This document shows positions 8,387-17,034 of a DNA stretch of 64,000 bases, in pieces. The translations under genes and the position numbers were made by a program. Positions within the stretch are counted from its first letter, which is position 1. Each line of letters begins with the position of its first letter. Below the pieces are notes generated by a model. It made no database searches. It was not told the origin of the DNA and saw only the letters and a list, made by a program, of their open reading frames with translations. The stretch comes from JAJEBT01 sp965221485 (GTDB taxonomy: Bacteria > Pseudomonadota > Alphaproteobacteria > MPNO01 > UBA830): NCBI GenBank assembly GCA_965221485.1, contig OZ244893.1, positions 4,278,001 to 4,342,000 on the forward strand. The letters are read 5' to 3'.

Positions 8387-9484
8387 ATGGCCGAATTCCT
8401 TCAGGATGCGTGGTATGCAGCCGCCTGGGATCATGAAGTCGGCCGCGCGCCATTGGCCCGTACCATTCTTGACTGTCCGGTCGTGCTGTATCGTGACCTT
8501 TCGGGGCGTGTGGTGGCTCTGGAAGATCGCTGCTGCCACCGCGGCCTGCCGCTGTCGCGCGGCCGCGTGAGCAATGATGACATCGAGTGCGGCTATCACG
8601 GGCTGGTATTCAATCCTGCCGGTCAGTGTGTGCGGGTGCCGGGACAGGCCAGAGTGCCGCCCGGAAGCTCGGTGAAAGCGTGGCCGGTCCTGGAGAAATA
8701 CCGTTTCGTCTGGCTCTGGATGGGCAATCCGGAACATGTGGATGAAAGCCTTTTGCCCGACTGGCAGGTCATGGATCACCCCGACTGGAGGCCTGTGAAA
8801 GGTGACCCTCCGTTTCATGTTCCGTGCCATTACGAGCTGTTCAATGACAATCTTCTTGATCTCACCCACATCGCTTATGTGCATGTCCGGAATATAGGGA
8901 CCCGTGCTGTCCCCGATTTTCCGATCATCACGACGCGCGGAGACGACTGGGTTCGCATGACCCGCTGGATCATGGATTCCGCGCCGGCCCCGCTCTATCA
9001 GAAGTTTGGCCGCTTCACGGGCAACATCGATCGCTGGCAGATTACGGAGACACGGGTCCCAAGCTACAACACGGTGTGGGTCGGCTGCCTGCCTGCGGGT
9101 TGCGGCGCCGGTCCGGGTGACGATCCGGGCTCCATTGTCCGTGGCCCGGGCGGCAGAAACGGCGAGGGATTCGAATTTTTCAACCTGAATGCCATTACAC
9201 CCGAAACGGGGTCATCATGCTGGTATTTTTATGCGCATTCGCGGAATTTTGCGCTTGACGATCCGGAAATGGACGAGCTTTTCCAGCGGGAATTGCGTGG
9301 GGCGTTTCAGGAGGATGTCGATATTCTGACAGCTCAACAGGCGAACATGGCCCGGCATGAACACAAGCCGAAGCCGTGGCTTGACATCCAGGTGGACGGT
9401 CCCGGTCTGCTGATGCGGCGCATGGTCCGGGATGCGATCGCGGCTGAAGACCACGCTGACCGGGAGAGGGTGGCCCTGTCCTGA
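8387..9484 (+). CDS. Rieske [2Fe-2S] oxygenase, vanillate-demethylase / ring-hydroxylating type
   Basis: A 365-residue terminal oxygenase. The N-terminal Rieske cluster ligands are C49-x-H51 and C68-x2-H71. The catalytic domain carries the mononuclear-iron motif DNLLDLTHIAYVH with H161 and H166, as in O-demethylases and related aromatic monooxygenases. I chose ATG 8387, with GGGAGA upstream; ATG 8381 is a close alternative. No reductase gene is adjacent, so electrons must come from a partner encoded elsewhere. It lies just downstream of the molybdenum hydroxylase/amidase genes and may act in the same pathway. Confidence 0.9.
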   Translation: MAEFLQDAWYAAAWDHEVGRAPLARTILDCPVVLYRDLSGRVVALEDRCCHRGLPLSRGRVSNDDIECGYHGLVFNPAGQCVRVPGQARVPPGSSVKAWPVLEKYRFVWLWMGNPEHVDESLLPDWQVMDHPDWRPVKGDPPFHVPCHYELFNDNLLDLTHIAYVHVRNIGTRAVPDFPIITTRGDDWVRMTRWIMDSAPAPLYQKFGRFTGNIDRWQITETRVPSYNTVWVGCLPAGCGAGPGDDPGSIVRGPGGRNGEGFEFFNLNAITPETGSSCWYFYAHSRNFALDDPEMDELFQRELRGAFQEDVDILTAQQANMARHEHKPKPWLDIQVDGPGLLMRRMVRDAIAAEDHADRERVALS

Positions 9485-9486
9485 GG

Positions 9487-9566
9487 GCCGGACATCGATC
9501 TTGCGTGTCACCTTTGAGGAGCGGAACAGCGGGATCGAGCGCGTCAACCTGGAGGACTGCCACTGA
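9487..9566 (+). pseudogene. Remnant of a HigB-like toxin C-terminus
   Basis: Directly after the Rieske stop, an open frame without a start encodes ILRVTF, then VNLEDCH and a TGA at 9564-9566. This resembles the end of HigB toxins (W/LRVTF ... DLEDYH). Its stop overlaps the ATG of the HigA frame (TGATG), the usual higBA junction. Only about 25 codons are left, so the toxin has been deleted at its 5' side. The identification rests on this short match plus the HigA neighbour. Confidence 0.5.
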
Positions 9567-9870
9567 TGACCAGCAGCGCCATCAAGATGGGGATCACCCC
9601 CCGCATCCCGGCACCTTGATCCGGATCGAGGCGCTGGAGGAGCTGGGGTTGAGCGTTTCGGCGGCGGCGCGGATTCTAGGCGTGTGCCGTGCGACGCTCT
9701 CCGACCTTGTGAACGGCAACGCCTCGCTCTCGCCCGAAATGGCGCTCAGGGTCGAAAAGGCGTTCGGCCTCAGCATGGACCTGCTGCTCAGAATGCAGGC
9801 ATGGCCCGACGCGGATCGGATGCGCGCGCGGGCTGACGAGATCGACGTCCGGAGGTATCAGCCGAGATGA
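9566..9870 (+). pseudogene. higA: HigA-type antitoxin broken by a one-base frameshift
   Basis: From ATG 9566 the frame reads MTSSAIKMGIT and then runs out of register, reaching a stop 8 codons later. In another frame the sequence continues PHPGTLIRIEALEELGLS, with the helix-turn-helix AARILGVCRATLSDLVNG and the typical tail ARADEIDVRRYQ, stopping at 9868-9870. Adding one C to the six-C run at 9597-9602 would restore a normal antitoxin of about 101 residues. The locus is therefore a frameshifted higA next to a toxin remnant. A sequencing error in the C run cannot be excluded. Confidence 0.75.
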
Positions 9871-10787
9871 TTGGCGACTCGCGCGATATTTTTTCATCCT
9901 GCTCCAGGCGGCGCTTGCAGGGTGAAAGAGGTTAATTCCATGCGGGACTCCTGCCGGACCGCAGTTTGACACTGGTATTTCGCAGGGACAAATCTGCTCT
10001 CCGATACGCAGTTGCGTGGGAGAGCGGCAGTCACGGGGACAGGCAGGGACGACGACGCGCTGTGGCCGGCCGCCAAGGCACGGCGGGGGAAATCTCGAAG
10101 AAGAAAGCGACTGCCATCGCGGCGAAGCGCTCGCCCCGAACCGGGATCTGGCCTGCCACGAAAAGCCTGAAGGGAACAGACGGGCCCTGCAAACGAGAAC
10201 CCCCACGTGCCGCGGTTCGGACCAGCGCTGTCAGGACACGACAGACCCCGCAGGAGGGTCAAAATTCACCTCGATCTTTCGACCGTAATTGAGAAACTCG
10301 ATGGAAGAGCGCGAGAAGAAATCAGCTGTAAACGCTGAAGCAATGTGGGAAACAACAGCATCACGGTGCGCCAGCGGACACGATCCAAATGCCGTTCGAT
10401 GCAGGATCATAGGCTGGATGATGCAGGAGCTTCGGGCCTGCCGTCTCGACCGGTACGACGCGTCCGGCTCCGCCCGGCTTCAGATTCGTGCCGGTGAACA
10501 AGAAACAGGGCCGATCGCTCTTGAGGGGGCGTTCGAGGACGCCCTGGATATTGCCATGGATCTCGCCCTGCAGCCTGAACACCGTGCTCCCGAAGGTGCC
10601 TCTCATCCCCGGGGTATTCGGTTGGCTGCCGGGCGGAGCCTTGGGGATCATTGAATCGAAACAACCAGGAGGCTAATGGGTAAAGTGATCCGGCTTGTCC
10701 GCGGGCGGAGCGGGTTCCACGAACTCCGAAATCCCTGCCGGCCATTGACGAAGTGACCAAATTCGGCATCCTGTTCGATGCCGGGTC
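9871..10787. other. Long gap without an intact gene
   Basis: About 0.9 kb between the higA remnant and the FAH gene. Several open frames of 60-120 codons exist on both strands (for example 10289-10654 plus and 10361-10651 minus), but none has family character, a good ribosome site and a sensible length together. It looks like decayed sequence, perhaps part of the same junk left by the toxin-antitoxin locus. Confidence 0.45.
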
Positions 10788-11765
10788 TCAACCGATACGT
10801 GTTCGAAGCAGGCCGACCCCGTCGACTTCGCACTCGACGACATCGCCTGGTTTGAGCCACCAGGGTTCCTCATCAGCGCTCCGTCCAGCGGCTACGCCGC
10901 CCGGTGTACCGGTGGTCAGGACGTCACCCGGTTCCAGCCCGATTTGCGACCAGAAGGCGATCTGATCCCGTATTCTGAACCGCATGTTCGCAACCCGACT
11001 CGACTGGCGAAGTTCGCCGTTAACGCGCGTTTTCAAGCCTACAGCATCGAGATTCCTGATTTCGTCTCGGGTCACCAGACAGGGACCCATCGGTGCAAAT
11101 CCGGGAAGGTTCTTGGTCAGCATCGGCACACCGTATTCCTGTTCGCCCAGATCGCGCGCGCTGAGATCGTTATAGACCGTGAACCCGAAAATATGGTCAA
11201 GGGCGTCCTCGGGTTGGATGCAGAACGCCCGCCGCCCGATTACGTAGGCCATCTCAACCTCGTAATCGAGTTTGCGGGTTTCTTCCGGATAGGGGACCGT
11301 GCTGTCCGGCCCCACGATTGCCGATGGATATTGCGGATGGCCGCTCGGAATTCGGGGTGCGACTGGCCGGTTGGATTGCTGCATCTCGACGAGATGGTCG
11401 TCGAAATTCTTGCCGCAGGCGATGAAATTCCGGGGCCGCGGGAACGGAGCCTTGAGCTTTACTGTATCCGGCGTGAAATCGATGGTTTCCCCGCGCGGGC
11501 CAGACAGGCGATGTTTGGCGCGTTCTCCGGCATCAACGGCGGCGCTGGCCTGCCGCGCGGCCCTGAGCGCCATTTCTCCACCCTCGACGAAAGCCAGGGC
11601 ATCCGGTGGTGTCAGGGCAGCAGCCAGCTGGTAAGCACGCTCGACAGGAACATCCACCGCCAGCGTTGCAGCAAATGCACCTTCAAGATCAATGATCCGA
11701 CCAGCTTGGCTGAGAAAGCCAAAACGTTCCACGCCGTGTTCGGTTTCGAAGGTCACGAAACGCAT
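10788..11765 (-). CDS. Fumarylacetoacetate hydrolase (FAH) family protein
   Basis: A 325-residue FAH-fold enzyme. This family cleaves C-C bonds or hydrates/decarboxylates acylpyruvates and ring-fission products, using Mg or Mn. The metal ligands are visible in YEVEMAYVIG (two Glu) and in the Asp of VYNDLSARD. The C-terminal TTGTPGGVAAGR loop and EVDGVGLLRTRIG end are typical. The next gene upstream on the same strand (stop 11787) encodes a divergent paralogue 21 bases away, so the two are probably co-transcribed. The substrate is unknown. Confidence 0.9.
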   Translation of the reverse strand: MRFVTFETEHGVERFGFLSQAGRIIDLEGAFAATLAVDVPVERAYQLAAALTPPDALAFVEGGEMALRAARQASAAVDAGERAKHRLSGPRGETIDFTPDTVKLKAPFPRPRNFIACGKNFDDHLVEMQQSNRPVAPRIPSGHPQYPSAIVGPDSTVPYPEETRKLDYEVEMAYVIGRRAFCIQPEDALDHIFGFTVYNDLSARDLGEQEYGVPMLTKNLPGFAPMGPCLVTRDEIRNLDAVGLKTRVNGELRQSSRVANMRFRIRDQIAFWSQIGLEPGDVLTTGTPGGVAAGRSADEEPWWLKPGDVVECEVDGVGLLRTRIG

Positions 11766-11786
11766 CGGTGTTCCTCCTTCCTTTGC

Positions 11787-12782
11787 TCAGTCCCAGCCTT
11801 GCCCTGTGGCGACATGTGCGCCGAGCGTGCCCATCCCGGGGGCTCTCGCCTCAAGCACATCGCCGGGTGCGACCATTGCTGGTGTATCCAGCGGGTGTTC
11901 CCCATTGGAAAGGGCGATCCGCGCACCGAAGGCCAGCATGTCTCCCGTTTCGAGACCCATGGACGAGCAGAACGCAATCACCTCCGAGATGCTGTAGGCG
12001 AGGTCGGCCATGCAGAAACGTTGACGGACGACGCCGTTAATACAAAATGAAACCTCCAGATCATCGTCGATACCGGCGCCGTTGACCAAGAGGATGCCAG
12101 GCCCGACGGGCGAGAGACACGGCAAGTTCTTTGAGAGCATGCCGCGACGGACCCGGGACTCTTCGATGAATACTTCGTCGTCCCATACATCGATCATCAA
12201 TGTCAGACCAGCCACATGGCGCAGCGCGGTGTGCCGGGAAACCCGAAGGGCCGGTTTTCCCATTACCACCACCAGCGCAGCATCGGCGGCGAACTTTCCG
12301 GTGCTCGGCGCGCCGTGGACCAGTTGCAGGATTGGCAGTGACAGTGTCGCTCCGGGATCGGCGACGGCTGAGCAGAACTTCTTGAAGGCGGTGATGGGCG
12401 GTCTTTGGAAGTCTCTGGTTTCCATCCAGCGAGTCATGACGTGTGGTGTCATATCCCGAGGAGCAAGCTCCGGGCGGCTGACAGGGCTCCATCCACCGAT
12501 TACCAGAATTTTGGCCGCGTTGCTGATCGGACTTACAAGTCTGGGCTCTGTGATTCCGGGATGATCGCTGAGCGCCGTTTCCAGTCTGCGCCGTTCTTCG
12601 GGCGTGAGAACGGCAATGCGGTCCAGCCAGTTGGGCAGTGACTCGGCAGGTTGGGGCGGAGAACCCGACAGTCCAGCCCGGGCGAAGACCTCGGTGAGGG
12701 ACGCCCAATGACGTTCGTCGCCAATGAGTACGATCTGTCGCGTGAGGACAGAACCCTGCGCAATGCCCAAACCAAGTTGCAT
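11787..12782 (-). CDS. Degenerate FAH-family paralogue
   Basis: A 331-residue protein that matches the FAH fold throughout its C-terminal half (KNLPCLSPVGPGI, GLETGDMLAFG, APGMGTLGAHV). The metal-binding pair is altered: the YEVEM segment of its neighbour is replaced by an ADAAL segment, so one Glu becomes Asp and the other Ala. The third ligand (Asp in LMIDVWDDE) stays. Some FAH-fold hydratases and decarboxylases work in pairs, so this may be a non-catalytic or altered subunit. It starts at ATG 12782, divergent from the ABC binding protein gene. The length is normal and the frame intact, so it is not a pseudogene. Confidence 0.75.
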   Translation of the reverse strand: MQLGLGIAQGSVLTRQIVLIGDERHWASLTEVFARAGLSGSPPQPAESLPNWLDRIAVLTPEERRRLETALSDHPGITEPRLVSPISNAAKILVIGGWSPVSRPELAPRDMTPHVMTRWMETRDFQRPPITAFKKFCSAVADPGATLSLPILQLVHGAPSTGKFAADAALVVVMGKPALRVSRHTALRHVAGLTLMIDVWDDEVFIEESRVRRGMLSKNLPCLSPVGPGILLVNGAGIDDDLEVSFCINGVVRQRFCMADLAYSISEVIAFCSSMGLETGDMLAFGARIALSNGEHPLDTPAMVAPGDVLEARAPGMGTLGAHVATGQGWD

Positions 12783-12926
12783 CCCGTCCTCCCATCAACG
12801 GGCCTACCTTAGGCTGACCCGCCCAATCCGGCAAACTGTCGGCAGCGCATCAATTGCGAATGCGAACACATCTATGATAGCGTTGGAAAAAGGGTCGAGG
12901 ATGTAACTGTGAAACAGGAGGAGTGG

Positions 12927-13928
12927 ATGATCCCGAAACGTATCGCACTCGGTTTGGCGGCTGCTGCGGCACTGGTCCCGGTAGCGTCGGCTGATCCGCT
13001 GGAGATTCGTATCAACTGGTCGGTGGCGCCGGCGCATATAACACCGATGATCAATGAGGTGCCGAGATCAATTTACAGGAACTATGGAAAAACCTACACC
13101 GTGAAGACAATCCGCATGCGCGGCAGCGGTCCGGCGCTCACGGCCCTGGCAGCGGGAGAAGTCGACATAGGAGCTGTCAATAACCAGGCCTACGCGCTGG
13201 GCATCGTCAATGGCAAACAGGATATCGTGGCCATTGCCTCAGTGCTGCGCGATGCGGGAAAGGACCCCTCCAACGGTTTCTGGGTACGCAAGGACTCGGG
13301 CATTGAGGCGATCAAGGATCTCAAGGGGAAGCGAGTTGCGGTTAACGCGCTGGGCAGCGGCGTCCATGCTGCTGCCAAGTCGATGCTGTCCCAGAATGGC
13401 CTGCAGCCAGGAGGCGACTATCAGTTCGTGGAGGTCCGGTTTGGTGCGATGCTGTCCTCGTTGCAGACGAAGCGCATCGACGTCGGTTTTCTGGTCCTGC
13501 CGTTCAATTTCATGGCCGAGAGGGACGGAAATTACAAGCAGCTGTTCACAATGCGCGACTCGATGGGCGAGCAGGAGACAGTCATGTGGGTGGCCAAGCG
13601 TGACTATGTTGCCAAGAACCGGACGGCCCTGGTCGATTTTCTGGCAGATCACATCCGTATGCGGCAATGGGCCTATGATCCCGGGAATCGACAGGCGGCG
13701 GCCGAGATACTGGCGAAGATCATGCGCCGCCCCGCCAAGAACTATGTCTCCTGGGTCTTCACCGACCGCGATTACGGTCGCACCATCGATGCAAGCTTCA
13801 GCCCGGCGCGCCTTCAGAAAAACGTTGATGATCTCCATAAGCTTGGTGTCACTCCCGCGACCCTTGACGCCATAAAGCATTCGGACACCACACTGACGGC
13901 GGACGCGCGGAAACAGGTTGGCATGTAA
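12927..13928 (+). CDS. ABC transporter substrate-binding protein, NMT1/SsuA/TauA type
   Basis: A 333-residue periplasmic binding protein with a cleavable signal peptide (a lysine/arginine start, an Ala-rich core, and a cut near VASADP). The mature part has the SsuA/NMT1 layout: AAGEVDIGAVNNQA, a conserved KDLKGKRVAVNALGSG segment, and a second lobe that includes RIDVGFLVLP. I chose ATG 12927, which has GGAGGAG just upstream; a GTG at 12909 is in frame but less likely. Two permease genes follow at 14457 and 15202, and a matching ATPase lies at 20653, so these form one importer. The ligand is unknown. Confidence 0.88.
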   Translation: MIPKRIALGLAAAAALVPVASADPLEIRINWSVAPAHITPMINEVPRSIYRNYGKTYTVKTIRMRGSGPALTALAAGEVDIGAVNNQAYALGIVNGKQDIVAIASVLRDAGKDPSNGFWVRKDSGIEAIKDLKGKRVAVNALGSGVHAAAKSMLSQNGLQPGGDYQFVEVRFGAMLSSLQTKRIDVGFLVLPFNFMAERDGNYKQLFTMRDSMGEQETVMWVAKRDYVAKNRTALVDFLADHIRMRQWAYDPGNRQAAAEILAKIMRRPAKNYVSWVFTDRDYGRTIDASFSPARLQKNVDDLHKLGVTPATLDAIKHSDTTLTADARKQVGM

Positions 13929-13954
13929 CAGCGCGTCTGGTCCTGCGGCGGGCG

Positions 13955-13980
13955 GCCTCGGTCCGCGGCCGGACCGAGGC
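13955..13980 (+). promoter_or_regulatory. Strong stem-loop after the binding-protein gene
   Basis: A perfect 11-base stem, GCCTCGGTCCG (13955-13965) with CGGACCGAGGC (13970-13980), around a CGGC loop, 27 bases after the stop codon. No T-run follows, so it may act as a partial terminator or an RNA-stabilising hairpin. Such a structure would let the binding protein be made in excess over the permeases, a common arrangement in ABC operons. Confidence 0.6.
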
Positions 13981-14002
13981 TGTCGGGGAGGAGCCGGTTG
14001 CG

Positions 14003-14456
14003 ATGATTGGTGACTTGCACAACCACCTCCATGGTCGGGTGTGGGCCGGGAGGGGTTCGACATCGCGGCCTCTACGAATTTGTCCGATCCGCAAGCCTCG
14101 GTTGCGGAAAAGGACCGCTCCGGCATTGACCGAAGCACCGCCGACGAAAAATGAATGTCGCGGTTGACATGCCGAATCTGGACGCGATCGATTTTGCGCT
14201 CCGTTACAAGGAACTGCTGCGGTGTTTGCACAGAGATGCCGGATTCGGTTTCTCACGCCTCGCATTGATGCTCGGTCGGGCGGCGAGCTTCTCGAATCCG
14301 GGATATACTGGCCGTTCTTCGATCTCTGCAGTGAACTCGAAGCAGTGGTATTCATCAATATCAGGGGCAGCTGTCTCACCGCCGGGTCCATGCGGAACTT
14401 CCGTCAGGTCGAACTCGTCGGCAATTCGCAGCGCTTGTCCGGGATAGAGAACAGAG
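14003..14456 (+). pseudogene. Possible decayed amidohydrolase fragment
   Basis: Between the binding protein and permease genes is about 0.5 kb with no intact gene but with coding-like pieces in different frames. ATG 14003 opens with MIGDLHNHLHG, like the metal-binding start of amidohydrolases. Further on, a different frame (near 14290) reads YWPFFDLCSELEAVVFI, like the mid-region of amidohydrolase-2 proteins. Stops and frame changes separate them, so any gene is dead. The family call rests on two short motifs only. Confidence 0.35.
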
Positions 14457-15197
14457 ATGGGAGCCGTCTTCAGGAGATACTCGCCGCTGCTGCTGATCGC
14501 GGTGGTCTGGGAGGCGGTAACGCGGGCCGGCATTATCACCGAACTGACCCTCCCGGTTCTGAGCCATATCATCGTGGCCTTCTGGAACCTCCTGATGCAG
14601 GACCTTCTCTATCAGGCCGGCAGATCGATCATGAGAGGATTTTCGGCACTGGCCTGTGCCATTGTGTTTGGCATGGCTGCCGGAATTCTGATGGCCTGGT
14701 ACAAACCTGTACGAATTCTGGTAAAGCCCGTAATCCAGTGTTTTTATCCGATGCCCAAATCGGCCCTGATCCCGCTCGCCATCATCTGGATTGGCCTCGG
14801 TGACGCTTCGAAGATCACACTGATCTTTATCGGCTGCCTGCTGCCAATTGTCGTCTCCTCGTTCAACGCCGCCCGTGGCGTGCATGACGTCCTGATCTGG
14901 TCGGCCCGCGGTCTGGGGGCGAGCGAGACGGAAGTGCTTCGCGAGGTCGTGATCCCGGCTTCGCTACCGGAGATACTGCACGGAATCCGTGTCGCACTTG
15001 CATTGTCGTTTATATTGATGGTGAGTTCCGAGCTGATTATCGCCAATGATGGCATCGGGTTCCTGATCGGATTTCTCGGCGAAGCAGGCGACTTCCGTGG
15101 CATGTTCGCGGGTGCAATCACCATCGCGATGATCGGTTTTCTGGCGGACCGGCTCTATCTCGCGATTACCAACCGCCTTCTTGCCTGGCGGGAATAG
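14457..15197 (+). CDS. ABC transporter permease (SsuC/TauC type)
   Basis: A 246-residue inner-membrane protein with about six hydrophobic helices and the cytoplasmic EAA loop (EVLREVVIPASLPEILHGIR) that docks to the ATPase. It belongs to the BPD transporter inner-membrane family used for sulfonates, nitrate or pyrimidine-like ligands. Its downstream neighbour at 15202 is a second permease, starting 4 bases after this stop, so the two probably form a heterodimer. The ATPase is encoded at 20653. Confidence 0.88.
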   Translation: MGAVFRRYSPLLLIAVVWEAVTRAGIITELTLPVLSHIIVAFWNLLMQDLLYQAGRSIMRGFSALACAIVFGMAAGILMAWYKPVRILVKPVIQCFYPMPKSALIPLAIIWIGLGDASKITLIFIGCLLPIVVSSFNAARGVHDVLIWSARGLGASETEVLREVVIPASLPEILHGIRVALALSFILMVSSELIIANDGIGFLIGFLGEAGDFRGMFAGAITIAMIGFLADRLYLAITNRLLAWRE

Positions 15198-15201
15198 ATC
15201 C

Positions 15202-16047
15202 ATGTCGCGGGTCAGCCAATCGACCAGCAGATCCGAACCGGGACCCGGTGAGTTGACCCGGGTGAAGGCGCGCTGGCTGTTCGAAACACTGGGTCCCTTT
15301 ACCCTGATCGGAGCAGCGCTGATCATCTGGGAGGTCACTGCTCGGCAAAATGCGATCGACCCCTTCCTGTTACCGGCATTCTCAAGTGTCGTGGTGCGCA
15401 TTTTTGACGATCTTGTCTCCGGCAAGCTATTGCTTAACGCTGCGCTGACCCTTTATCGGGCCCTGGTTGCGTTCGGCCTGGCGGCCTCGATAGGTGTCCT
15501 TCTGGGAATCCTGATGGCACGGCTGGTGCCAGTCAGCTGGTTTTTCGATCCGATTGTGTCAATCGGGTTGCCGGCGCCAAAGATCGCGCTGCTGCCTGTG
15601 TTTATGCTGTGGTTTGGTCTTTTTGATTTCGCCAAGATCATGATGGTGGCCTTTTCGGCGTCGTTTCAGATCATTGCGACAACCTGGGCCGCGACCCGGA
15701 ACGTCGAACGCGAAATCATCTGGTCAGCACGCAGTCTGGGCGCAACCGACCGTCAGATTCTCTGGCAGATCATCTTGCCGGCTGCGCTGCCGCAAATCCT
15801 GACGGGCCTTCAGATCGCCATGCCGATTTGTATGATCGTGGTTCTGGTCACCGAAATGGTCATGGGGGGTGAGGGGCTGGGTGCGTCAATGCTGCGCAGC
15901 ACCCGCTTTGCTGACTCTCCGGGCGTTTTTGCCGGCATCATCGAGATTGGCCTTGTCGGATTTGCGGTGATCAAGACGATGGAGATCATCCGTCGCCGCC
16001 TCCTGACCTGGCATCAGGAGACGGCGCGCGAAGAGACAACCGTCTAG
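15202..16047 (+). CDS. ABC transporter permease, second subunit
   Basis: A 281-residue membrane protein, paralogous to the preceding permease, with a longer hydrophilic N-terminus. The EAA loop is recognisable (DRQILWQIILPAALPQILTG). I chose ATG 15202, with GGGAA upstream; a TTG at 15181 inside the previous gene is in frame but less likely. Two different permeases for one binding protein imply a heterodimeric channel. The stop TAG at 16045-16047 shares the CTAG palindrome with the stop of the convergent dehydrogenase gene. Confidence 0.88.
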   Translation: MSRVSQSTSRSEPGPGELTRVKARWLFETLGPFTLIGAALIIWEVTARQNAIDPFLLPAFSSVVVRIFDDLVSGKLLLNAALTLYRALVAFGLAASIGVLLGILMARLVPVSWFFDPIVSIGLPAPKIALLPVFMLWFGLFDFAKIMMVAFSASFQIIATTWAATRNVEREIIWSARSLGATDRQILWQIILPAALPQILTGLQIAMPICMIVVLVTEMVMGGEGLGASMLRSTRFADSPGVFAGIIEIGLVGFAVIKTMEIIRRRLLTWHQETAREETTV

Positions 16048-16928
16048 TCCTGAGATCTGACTCCATCGTCGCCATGCATCAGATATTCGAAGACGATCGA
16101 CTGGTCGACACCGACGAGTCCTGCGGCGATCGTTCGTTCGAAGATCCTGGTCATCGTGGTGAAGAGCGGATAGTCCCCGCCCACAGTTTCGGCGAGTTCC
16201 GTCGCGATGCCGATATTCTTCAAATAACCTTCGATCGTCACCGCGCGGGAATGTTCGCCCTTAATCATGGCTTTTCCTCGGGTTTCGAACATCCCGGAGC
16301 TGGCCGGTGTGCCGGCAATCGCGTTGAACACCATCTGGCGATCCAGGCCGGCTCGCGTTGCCAGCGCAAACGCTTCGGCGGCGGCCAGCGTGTGAACCGG
16401 GATGAGCGCGGTCACAATCGCCTTGAGCGCCGTGCCCGCGCCGAACTTGCCGACATGAGAAACGTTGTCCGTGATGTCGAGCAGCAGTTTCCGGTGTGCA
16501 TCAAAGACCGACTTTTCACCGCTGACGAATATGGCTGCGGTCCGGGCGCGAATATAGTTGGGGTTGCCACTCACCGCACAGTCGAGAAACGGCACGTCGA
16601 GTTTCGCAAGCGCTGCGCGGGCAGTCTCGCGTGCCGGCATGGAAAACGAACCCAACTCGAAGATCGGTCTGCCAGCTTTCCCGCTTGCGAGCAGCCCTTC
16701 TGGGCCATTGATCACTGCTTCCAGGGCTTCACCGTCGGGTAGACAGCTGAGCACCAGATCGGCCTCGGCAGCCGCTTCTGCGGGGCTTGCTGCCGCGATG
16801 CCGCCCAGTGCAAGGAACGCGTCCATTGATGAGCGGCGGTAGCCCGTTACCTGATGTCCGCGGCTGATGAGATTGCGTGCAATTGCAAGCCCGAGGTTGC
16901 CAATCCCGATCATACCAACCGATGCCAT
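16044..16928 (-). CDS. NAD(P)-dependent beta-hydroxyacid dehydrogenase (3-hydroxyisobutyrate dehydrogenase-like)
   Basis: A 294-residue enzyme with the Rossmann motif GIGNLGLAIARNL near residues 8-20, a substrate-binding DCAVSGNP segment (117-123) and the catalytic Lys K169 in GAGTALKAI. The family oxidises beta-hydroxyacids such as 3-hydroxyisobutyrate or tartronate semialdehyde. I chose ATG 16926-16928, with GGAGGAG about ten bases before it. The gene is divergent from the PLP enzyme gene and convergent with the ABC permease, with which it shares a CTAG for both stop codons. It may handle a product of the FAH-family enzymes nearby. Confidence 0.85.
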   Translation of the reverse strand: MASVGMIGIGNLGLAIARNLISRGHQVTGYRRSSMDAFLALGGIAAASPAEAAAEADLVLSCLPDGEALEAVINGPEGLLASGKAGRPIFELGSFSMPARETARAALAKLDVPFLDCAVSGNPNYIRARTAAIFVSGEKSVFDAHRKLLLDITDNVSHVGKFGAGTALKAIVTALIPVHTLAAAEAFALATRAGLDRQMVFNAIAGTPASSGMFETRGKAMIKGEHSRAVTIEGYLKNIGIATELAETVGGDYPLFTTMTRIFERTIAAGLVGVDQSIVFEYLMHGDDGVRSQD

Positions 16929-17034
16929 CCTGAAGCTCTCCTCCCGCAATGCTGCAACTGTACCACGGGCTGATGGTTGACTCATGTTGATCCGGTTGGT
17001 CAACTCGCCGCGATCCCGCCACAGCCTCGGAGAG

